Positions 24,941-31,461 of a stretch of 64,000 nucleotides of DNA are shown here, piece after piece (the stretch's first letter is position 1; each line of letters begins with the position of its first letter). The position numbers and the translations under genes were made by a program. The notes under the pieces are model-generated. The model saw only the letters and a program-made list of their open reading frames with translations, was not told the DNA's origin and did no database searches. Source of the DNA: Macrococcus epidermidis (GTDB lineage: Bacteria > Bacillota > Bacilli > Staphylococcales > Staphylococcaceae); assembly GCF_003259695.1 (NCBI RefSeq), contig NZ_PZJH01000003.1, forward strand, positions 62,001 through 126,000, in the 5' to 3' direction.

Positions 24941-24973
24941 AAATTGCATTCTACAATTAGAATGCAATTTTTT
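24941..24973 (+). terminator. Orphan terminator upstream of the catalase gene
   Basis: AAATTGCATTC (24941-24951) / GAATGCAATTT (24960-24970), 8-nt loop, T6. No + strand gene ends within 300 bp except sdaAA, so it either ends read-through from the sda operon or a small RNA begun near 24915. Confidence 0.85.
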
Positions 24974-25070
24974 ATTATATAAAATTCCATACAAAAAGTG
25001 TACAACGTTTCTATTTATTTGAAATGGGAATAAGTAATTTGTATGTAAATATAATATAGGGGGCACTACA

Positions 25071-27071
25071 ATGACTAATGAAAAAGATAAGCAATTAGAA
25101 GCATTTCGTAGAGACCATTCTGAAGATACACCGTTAACGACAAACCAAGGTTTAAAAATGGCAGAAGATGAATTTTCATTAAAAGCAGGGGAACGTGGTC
25201 CGACATTATTAGAAGATTTTCATTTCAGAGAAAAGATGACACATTTCGACCATGAACGTATTCCTGAAAGAATTGTTCACGCGCGTGGTTATGGGGCACA
25301 TGGTGAATTTGAATTATATGAAGATTTAAGTGAATATACTAAAGCAAAATTTTTAACAGATACGAGTAAGAAGACGCCTGTATTTGTTCGTTTCTCTACT
25401 GTACAAGGTTCAAAAGGATCTAACGATACTGTACGTGATGCGCGTGGATTTGCAACAAAATTTTATACTGAAGAAGGTAACTATGATTTAGTAGGAAACA
25501 ATATTCCAGTATTCTTTATTCAGGATGCCATTAAATTCCCTGATTTAGTACACGCAGTTAAACCAGAACCACATAATGAAATTCCTCAAGGTGGAACAGC
25601 TCATGATACATTCTGGGATTTCTTTGCACAAAACCCAGAGTCAACACATATGACAATGTGGACAATGAGTGACCGTGGTATCCCGAAAAGTTTCCGTACG
25701 ATGGAAGGTTTTGGAGTGCATACTTTCCGTTTAGTAAATGCGGAAGGGAAATCACACTTTGTTAAATTCCACTGGAAACCATTGCTTGGAACACATTCAT
25801 TAGTTTGGGATGAAGCTCAAATTATCGCTGGTAAAAATTCAGATTATAACCGTGAAGACTTATACGAAGCAATCGATAAAGGTGATTACCCTGAGTGGGA
25901 ATTAGGTTTTCAAATTCTTCCTGAAGAAGATGAATTTAAATTTGATTTTGATATACTAGATCCAACGAAATTATGGCCAGAAGAAGAAGTGCCAGTAAAA
26001 CGCGTTGGTAAAATGACTTTAAATCGCAATGTAGATAATGTCTTTGCAGAAACAGAGCAAGTTGCATTCCATCCTGGACATCTTGTACCTGGTATTGACT
26101 TCAGTAATGATCCGTTATTACAAGGACGTTTATTCTCATATACTGACACGCAATTATCACGTTTAGGTGGACCGAATTTCCATCAGTTACCGATTAACAG
26201 ACCAGTATGTCCGTTTGCTAACAATCAACGTGATGGTATGCATCAAACATTTGTCCATAAAGGACAAACTGCATACCATAACAATGCGATCAATAATAAC
26301 AATCCACACACAACACCAGCTGAAGAAGGTGGATTTGAACATTATCATGAAAAAATCGATGCTCATAAAGTGCGTGCTAGAAGTGAAAGCTTTAAAGAAC
26401 ATTATTCACAAGCGAAAATGTTCTATAACAGTTTAAGTCAACCAGAAAAAGAACATTTGCGTGATGCGTTTGCTTTCGAATTAGGTAAATGTAAACATGA
26501 CTTTGTAAAAGAAAATGCGGTTGCAAATATTAATAAAGTAGATAAAGATTTAGCGACTCAAATTGCTGAAAAAATTGGTGTTGATGCACCTACTACAGAT
26601 GAAGAAGTTAAGTCAGATAAAAAATCTCCAGCATTAAGCATGGAAAATACAGTTAAAAAATTAGATACTTTATCTGTTGCTATATTAGTAACTGAACAAT
26701 CAGATGAAGCTAAGATCAAAAAATTAATAACTACACTTGCTGATAATAAAGTAAATTATAAATTAGTGAGCGAGAAAGCATTTAAATTAGGTGAATTGAA
26801 AGTGTCTGAAACATTTGATACAGTACATTCTACGTTATTTGACGGTCTGATTGTATTAGATGTTAAAACACCATTATTACCACCTGTGAAAGATTTCATT
26901 GAAGCAGCTAACCGTCACTTTAAAACAATCGGTTATGATGCATCTGTTGCTAAAGCATTAGAAGAAACTGCTGTTGATGTAACACAACCAGGCATTGTTG
27001 AAATGAGTGATGATACAAATAAATATTTAGATGCGCTTGTTGTACAAAGACATTGGGATAGAAAACTATAA
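25071..27071 (+). CDS. Large-subunit (clade 2) haem catalase
   Basis: 666 residues, so the large-subunit HPII/KatE type with a C-terminal flavodoxin-like domain (about 505-666), not the ~505-residue staphylococcal KatA. It breaks H2O2 down to water and oxygen. Active-site His70 (VHARGYGAHG), Asn143 (VGNNIPVFF) and the haem-ligand Tyr357 (FSYTDTQLSRLG) are all visible, as is RFSTVQGSKGSNDTVRDARGFATKFYT. GGGGGCAC precedes the ATG; a TATAAT at 25050-25055 may be the -10. I see no clear PerR box upstream. Ends at a strong terminator. Confidence 0.93.
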   Translation: MTNEKDKQLEAFRRDHSEDTPLTTNQGLKMAEDEFSLKAGERGPTLLEDFHFREKMTHFDHERIPERIVHARGYGAHGEFELYEDLSEYTKAKFLTDTSKKTPVFVRFSTVQGSKGSNDTVRDARGFATKFYTEEGNYDLVGNNIPVFFIQDAIKFPDLVHAVKPEPHNEIPQGGTAHDTFWDFFAQNPESTHMTMWTMSDRGIPKSFRTMEGFGVHTFRLVNAEGKSHFVKFHWKPLLGTHSLVWDEAQIIAGKNSDYNREDLYEAIDKGDYPEWELGFQILPEEDEFKFDFDILDPTKLWPEEEVPVKRVGKMTLNRNVDNVFAETEQVAFHPGHLVPGIDFSNDPLLQGRLFSYTDTQLSRLGGPNFHQLPINRPVCPFANNQRDGMHQTFVHKGQTAYHNNAINNNNPHTTPAEEGGFEHYHEKIDAHKVRARSESFKEHYSQAKMFYNSLSQPEKEHLRDAFAFELGKCKHDFVKENAVANINKVDKDLATQIAEKIGVDAPTTDEEVKSDKKSPALSMENTVKKLDTLSVAILVTEQSDEAKIKKLITTLADNKVNYKLVSEKAFKLGELKVSETFDTVHSTLFDGLIVLDVKTPLLPPVKDFIEAANRHFKTIGYDASVAKALEETAVDVTQPGIVEMSDDTNKYLDALVVQRHWDRKL

Positions 27072-27123
27072 TAAATATTTGAAAATGAATGAAAAAATAA
27101 AATGATTAATTAAGTTACTTTTA

Positions 27124-27150
27124 AAGTCTGTGAATTCACAGGCTTTTTTT
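27124..27150 (+). terminator. Terminator after catalase gene
   Basis: AGTCTGTGAA next to TTCACAGGCT (27125-27144) with one mismatch pair (T-G) followed by T7. Confidence 0.88.
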
Positions 27151-27245
27151 GATATTCGATAATCCAATATGTATATTACGGTTCATGTATAATAGATTTA
27201 TAGTATCTATATATTTCCTATGACATACTACTATTGGGAGGATGT

Positions 27246-28355
27246 ATGACTGAATTAATTAATCATTTACAAACATTAGATTTCAAAGATCATGCATGTA
27301 TTGTTTCTAATATGAATCAACAAAAAGAAATTATCACTCATTTTGAGGGAAGAGATGTATGGATAGAAACTTTTAATACACCTTTTCATGAACGTTTAAC
27401 AGTTAAAGAACAATTAAAATTTTATATGAGATGGTTTAGTGCAACATATAATATAGATGATGTTTTACGACAGTTTATGTTAATAGAATATAGCAATGTG
27501 AAAGTAAAGAAATTAGAATATGATGAATTTGTGTTATTGAAAGTAGCTTTGGCATATGTACAGGATAATAAACTTATCATTTTTAAAGATATATTACATA
27601 ACTTAAAAGTGGAAACAGTTGATACAATCTTAAATGTACTCACGCAATTTAATGCGGATCGTAAAATTCTACATATACTCTCATATTTAGACCATGGATT
27701 ATTATTATCAAATGAAATTTATCAGGTAAAAAAATTTCAATTTAAACGTTTAGAAGTTTATGAGGACATAGAAGAAGCAGTAGAATTAGCTGATTCAATT
27801 GAAAAAGGACAATCTGCTCAGATATTTAATAATCGCGATATGCTGGATAGTGTGATAAATAAGAACAATCAAGAAAGTATTAATGATACATATGATGAAA
27901 AGAAAATAAATAATAAAGAAAATGATAAAGTCAGAGGAAATATTAATGACATACAAAATATTTCCCAAGAAATAAATTCGAATTTTTCCCGTAGTAACGT
28001 ATTTAGAATAACTGTTAAAACAGAAGATAAGACATTATTTATTAATCCTGAAGATATCGACTATATTGAGGGAGCAGAAGGAAAGGTAAATATTCATTTT
28101 AATAATGAATCATTTAAAGCAGATTATACTTTGAATGAACTTGAAGAAAAATTAAAGGTGTATGGCTTCTATAGATGCCATCGTTCTTATATTATCAATC
28201 TGCAGAAAGTAACAGAGATGATTACATGGTCGAAGAATTCATATTCGATTAAAATAGATGGTTTAGAAAATACATTCGTACCATTATCACGTAACAAAGT
28301 GAAAGAAATTCAAGGATATTTTAATAGTCATACGGTACAGTTCACGGAAAATTAA
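27246..28355 (+). CDS. LytTR regulator with degenerate ABC-ATPase N-terminal domain
   Basis: About 369 residues. The C-terminal part (about 260-365: FRITVKTEDKTLFINPEDIDYIEGAEGKV, YRCHRSYIINLQKV, FVPLSRNKVKEI) is a LytTR DNA-binding domain. The N-terminal 190 residues look like an ABC ATPase that lost its catalytic motifs: FHERLTVKEQLKFYMRWF resembles the Q-loop/helical region, VLLKVALAYVQDNKLIIFKDILHNL stands where the signature and Walker B should be, and no Walker A is present. A charged Asn/Glu-rich linker (about 195-255) joins them. ATG at 27246 has GGGAGGA upstream. It probably controls the following ABC exporter. Confidence 0.75.
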   Translation: MTELINHLQTLDFKDHACIVSNMNQQKEIITHFEGRDVWIETFNTPFHERLTVKEQLKFYMRWFSATYNIDDVLRQFMLIEYSNVKVKKLEYDEFVLLKVALAYVQDNKLIIFKDILHNLKVETVDTILNVLTQFNADRKILHILSYLDHGLLLSNEIYQVKKFQFKRLEVYEDIEEAVELADSIEKGQSAQIFNNRDMLDSVINKNNQESINDTYDEKKINNKENDKVRGNINDIQNISQEINSNFSRSNVFRITVKTEDKTLFINPEDIDYIEGAEGKVNIHFNNESFKADYTLNELEEKLKVYGFYRCHRSYIINLQKVTEMITWSKNSYSIKIDGLENTFVPLSRNKVKEIQGYFNSHTVQFTEN

Positions 28356-28401
28356 GTACATTTAACGTGTATTTTATAGTGAGAACCCCTAGTCTCTAAT
28401 A

Positions 28402-28420
28402 CAATTTGGGTAACAAATTG
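28402..28420. promoter_or_regulatory. Inverted repeat before the ABC exporter
   Basis: CAATTTG (28402-28408), 5 nt, CAAATTG (28414-28420), ending just before TTGGAGG, the ribosome binding site of the ABC ATPase gene. Could be an operator or a hairpin limiting translation; LytTR proteins usually bind direct repeats, so the link is uncertain. Confidence 0.35.
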
Positions 28421-28436
28421 ATTGGAGGCTATTTTT

Positions 28437-29276
28437 ATGACACTTATACAAATGAATGATGTAGTAAAGATGTACGACAGTCAAAAAGCAGTTGATCATT
28501 TATCTTTAAATATTAATCAAGGTGAGATATTTGGATTACTTGGACCGAGTGGCTCAGGGAAGACAACGACGATTAAGATGCTAACAGGAGAAACATCTAT
28601 CACAGAAGGTAGCATTCAAGTATTTCAATATAAAGATAAAGCACTTCAAACAGCAGAGTTTAGAGAACAAATAGGTATTCTCTCTGATAACAGTGCACTA
28701 TATGAAAGGTTAACAGTATTTGATAATTTAAAAATGTTTGCAGGACTTTATAAGCAACCTGTAAATAGAATCGATGAGGTACTTTCATTTGTACAATTAG
28801 AAAATGAGAAGAAAACAGTGGTTAAAAAGTTATCGAAAGGGATGCGTCAAAGAATATTGCTTGCAAAAGCTCTAATACATCAACCTAAACTATTATTCCT
28901 GGATGAACCAACTTCAGCCCTAGACCCAAATACGACAAGACATATTCATAAAGGTTTATTAAAATTAAAAGAAAGTGGAACAACTATATTCTTAACAACA
29001 CATGATATGGATGAAGCGGAAAGTTTATGTGATTGCATTGCGTTAATTAATAACGGAAAACTTATTGCACTGGATACACCAGATAATTTGAGATATCAAC
29101 ATTCAGATCAGACAATTACTGTGGAAATGAATAATTTAGAGAAGAAAAGAGTGCATAAAGAAGATGTAATGCAAATTACAGATTTACTCAATACGAAACA
29201 AGTGAAACGTATTTATACCAACGAACCGACATTAGGCGAAGTATTTATTAAAGTGACTGGAAAGGAGCTTGTTTAA
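28437..29276 (+). CDS. ABC-2 exporter ATP-binding protein
   Basis: About 279 residues. Walker A GPSGSGKTT, Q-loop region EQIGILSDNSALYERLTVFDNLKMFAGLY, signature LSKGMRQR, Walker B LLFLDEPTSALDPNT, switch His in TTHDMDEAE: a complete ATPase of the drug/antimicrobial peptide exporter (DrrA-like) group with the usual C-terminal extension. ATG at 28437 follows GGAGG by 8 nt. The permease start lies right at its end. Likely controlled by the LytTR regulator upstream. Confidence 0.9.
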   Translation: MTLIQMNDVVKMYDSQKAVDHLSLNINQGEIFGLLGPSGSGKTTTIKMLTGETSITEGSIQVFQYKDKALQTAEFREQIGILSDNSALYERLTVFDNLKMFAGLYKQPVNRIDEVLSFVQLENEKKTVVKKLSKGMRQRILLAKALIHQPKLLFLDEPTSALDPNTTRHIHKGLLKLKESGTTIFLTTHDMDEAESLCDCIALINNGKLIALDTPDNLRYQHSDQTITVEMNNLEKKRVHKEDVMQITDLLNTKQVKRIYTNEPTLGEVFIKVTGKELV

Positions 29277-29277
29277 T

Positions 29278-29970
29278 ATGAAGATGAATAGAGTAATGGC
29301 AATTGCAGAAAAAGATTTCAAAGAATTTATGAGAAACATGATGTTACTAACGATGCCGATATTGCCAATTGTAATGTCTTTAATATTTAGTAAAACTCCT
29401 TTACAAGGAGACGGGGGGAAAAGTCTGGCAATATTAATGATTGCAATTTGTTTAGGGGCAGTCTTGACTGGAACAATGATGACAATGATAGCTGAAGAAA
29501 AAGAGAAGAATACCTTAAGGGGACTTGTTAATTCCCCTGCATCGATGTTGGATATTCTTATAGGCAAAAGTTTAGTAGTGAGTTTCTTTACTATAATTAC
29601 GATTTTTATAAGCCTAATAATTATAGATGTCAGTGTACTTACAAATGGAAAAATGATTATAGGATTTATTCTATTATTCTTATTTTTCCTATTTATAGGA
29701 ATTGCTATAGGTTTAGCAGTTAAGAATGTATCTGAAACTAGTGTATACTATTTACCAGTACTATTTTTATTTGCAATGGCACCAACCTTCTCTAATATGG
29801 GGTTTGATAAAGATAATTTCTTTGTGAGACTCAATAGTTATAGTCCTACAGCGCAATATGACTTATTAGCTCAAAATAATGATATAAAACATATTATTAT
29901 TATTGGGATTTGGACACTTATTTCGTTTATTATCACAGCATTTTTGTTCAAGAAAAACTCAATCGATTAA
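29278..29970 (+). CDS. ABC-2 type permease
   Basis: About 230 residues with six hydrophobic segments and the ABC-2 layout: N-terminal IAEKDFKEFMRNMMLLTMPILPIVMSLIF, then GAVLTGTMMTMIAEEKEKNTLRGLVNSPASMLDILIGKSLV, the usual coupling-helix block. Works with the ATPase at 28437, substrate unknown. ATG at 29278 lies 11 nt from AAAGGAG; an in-frame TTG at 29269 is only 2 nt from it. Ends at a bidirectional terminator. Confidence 0.87.
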   Translation: MKMNRVMAIAEKDFKEFMRNMMLLTMPILPIVMSLIFSKTPLQGDGGKSLAILMIAICLGAVLTGTMMTMIAEEKEKNTLRGLVNSPASMLDILIGKSLVVSFFTIITIFISLIIIDVSVLTNGKMIIGFILLFLFFLFIGIAIGLAVKNVSETSVYYLPVLFLFAMAPTFSNMGFDKDNFFVRLNSYSPTAQYDLLAQNNDIKHIIIIGIWTLISFIITAFLFKKNSID

Positions 29971-29996
29971 AAAAGAGAGCCACTCGGCTCTCTTTT
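29971..29996. terminator. Bidirectional terminator
   Basis: AAAAGAGAGCC (29971-29981), loop ACTC, GGCTCTCTTTT (29986-29996). Serves the ABC permease gene and the convergent tauE gene. Confidence 0.92.
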
Positions 29997-30747
29997 ATAT
30001 TATATCCATAATCATCTTAATCGCTGCGATGATTATTAAAGCAGTCAGTATATATCTTAATACTGTTTGATTTGTTTGTTTAGATACTTTCGTGCCAAGT
30101 GGTGCAAATATTAAACTGGCGATAATTAATGGTAGTGCATGCTCCATATCAACACTGCCTGTTATGAATTTCGTAAAGAATGTACCAATTGATGATACGA
30201 AAGCAACGATGATACTGTTAGCAACAACAACTCTAAAGGGTACTTTAAAGAATGTAAGTAGGATCGGAACGATTAAGAATGCTCCTCCAGCACCTACAAT
30301 TCCTGATAAAATTCCTATTACTGCAGCTACAATAAATAATGCTATTTTATTATACTTTGCGTTCGTGTCATTTGGGTTCACTTTAATAAACATAAGAATA
30401 ACTGCCACAATAGCGAGAAATGTATACACGATATTGATGATACTTTCATCAAATACTGATGCGACATATGCGCCTGTAATACTTCCTGAAAGAATACCGA
30501 TACTCATCGGTATAATAATAGATGAGTTGAGATTTTCATTCTTTCTTTGGCTAATACTTCCACTGAATGTACTAAAGAATACCTGGGCTGCAGTGAGACC
30601 GGCTGCTGTCGTTGGTGACATATCAATATTAAATAATGGTGGAATAAATAGTAGCATCGGATACATAATAATTGCACCACCAATACCAATAAGTCCAGAA
30701 AGGAATGCACCGAGTGCTCCAATAACAGCAAATAATAGAAATGCCAT
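29995..30747 (-). CDS. tauE: TauE/SafE-family sulfite/sulfur-compound exporter
   Basis: About 250 residues, eight hydrophobic segments. GALGAFLSGLIGIGGAIIMYPMLLF and its repeat GILSGIVGAGGAFLIVPILLTFFKVPFRVVVANSIIVAFVSS are the two TauE/SafE half-signatures. In S. aureus a tauE gene belongs to the CstR regulon and is thought to export sulfite or thiosulfate made by persulfide oxidation. Its ATG overlaps the stop of the rhodanese gene (TAATG), so translation is coupled. Third gene of the minus-strand cst operon. Confidence 0.88.
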   Translation of the reverse strand: MAFLLFAVIGALGAFLSGLIGIGGAIIMYPMLLFIPPLFNIDMSPTTAAGLTAAQVFFSTFSGSISQRKNENLNSSIIIPMSIGILSGSITGAYVASVFDESIINIVYTFLAIVAVILMFIKVNPNDTNAKYNKIALFIVAAVIGILSGIVGAGGAFLIVPILLTFFKVPFRVVVANSIIVAFVSSIGTFFTKFITGSVDMEHALPLIIASLIFAPLGTKVSKQTNQTVLRYILTALIIIAAIKMIMDII

Positions 30748-31043
30748 TATAAAGCTTCCCAATCTAACATGCCACCATCTACATTAGTCGTTTTTATCCC
30801 TAAATCACTTAAATACTGACAAGCTTGCCCACTTCGGTTACCTGATCTACAGATGATGTAGTAATGGCCATCTTTATTGAGCTGATCGGTATGTTCTGAT
30901 AATACGGATAGAGGGATATTAACTGCTTCTTGAATATGATGCTCTTCATATTCATAAACTTCTCTCACATCGATGAGATTAATTTTCTTCTGATCTAATA
31001 ATGATTTTAATGTTTCGACATTAATTATTTGATAGTTTGTCAT
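30747..31043 (-). CDS. Single-domain rhodanese
   Basis: 98 residues, one rhodanese fold: LLDQKKINLIDVREVYEYEEHHIQEAVNIPL, then the active loop YYIICRSGNRSGQAC with the persulfide-carrying Cys, and TTNVDGGMLDWE. It would shuttle sulfane sulfur among the cst proteins. Lies 5 bp after cstR and overlaps tauE by one base, so cstR-rhodanese-tauE is one transcript. Confidence 0.9.
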   Translation of the reverse strand: MTNYQIINVETLKSLLDQKKINLIDVREVYEYEEHHIQEAVNIPLSVLSEHTDQLNKDGHYYIICRSGNRSGQACQYLSDLGIKTTNVDGGMLDWEAL

Positions 31044-31048
31044 TTGTG

Positions 31049-31309
31049 TTACCTGCTTTTTATTAACAAATCAACAGCTTGTTTTACAAGTTCATCTGTA
31101 TCTTCATTATTTTTAACACTTTCTTTAACGCATTCAGTTAAATTCTCGCTAACAATCACTCCAATTAAGCGTTCAATACCGCTACGAGATGCACTAAGCT
31201 GCATAACAACGTCTCTGCAATCTTTTCCTTCTTCCATCATTTTAATCACACCATTTAATTGACCTTGTATACGTTTAAGTCTGTTCATTGCACTTTTATC
31301 GTATTCCAT
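31049..31309 (-). CDS. cstR: Persulfide-sensing repressor CstR (CsoR family)
   Basis: 86 residues, all-helical CsoR fold: MNRLKRIQGQLNGVIKMMEEGKDCRDVVMQLSASRSGIERLIG. Cys31 and Cys60 are both present at the positions used by S. aureus CstR, where reaction with sulfane sulfur or polysulfide links them and releases DNA. The His ligand found in copper-binding CsoR (the C-H-C set) is replaced (ISENLTEC), which fits a sulfur rather than copper sensor. Its promoter region holds two operator-like repeats, implying self-regulation plus control of the divergent sulfur genes. Confidence 0.92.
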   Translation of the reverse strand: MEYDKSAMNRLKRIQGQLNGVIKMMEEGKDCRDVVMQLSASRSGIERLIGVIVSENLTECVKESVKNNEDTDELVKQAVDLLIKSR

Positions 31310-31342
31310 TATATAACCTCTTTCTGTTTTGTAATGTCTACA

Positions 31343-31372
31343 ACTATATACCTAACGGGGTATTTTTGTCAA
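31343..31372 (-). promoter_or_regulatory. cstR promoter with CstR operator 1
   Basis: On the minus strand: TTGACA (complement of 31367-31372), 18-nt spacer, TATAGT (complement of 31343-31348). The spacer contains ATACCTAACGGGGTAT (31348-31363), an operator of the ATACC...GGGGTAT type reported for CstR in S. aureus. Confidence 0.8.
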
Positions 31373-31396
31373 TCATAAAAATAGGGGATGGGGTAT

Positions 31397-31439
31397 TTGA
31401 CATGTTGATATATATAGTTTAATATACCCCTATAGGTAT
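31397..31439 (+). promoter_or_regulatory. Promoter of the CoADR-fusion/cstB operon with CstR operator 2
   Basis: TTGACA (31397-31402), 17 nt, TAATAT (31420-31425). ATACCCCTATAGGTAT (31424-31439) starts in the -10 box. It equals the reverse complement of operator 1 except for three central bases, so both promoters would be shut by the same repressor. Confidence 0.82.
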
Positions 31440-31461
31440 TTTGGTTGAGGAGGAATAATAA

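Noticed and set aside
24976..25070. PerR box before the catalase gene
   Set aside because: A/T-rich sequence gives partial matches, but no 15-bp inverted repeat of the TTATAATNATTATAA kind is there.
30092..30787. 231-codon + strand frame opposite tauE
   Set aside because: The minus strand encodes a clear TauE protein coupled to the rhodanese gene; the + frame is rich in Ile/Thr/Pro with no family likeness.
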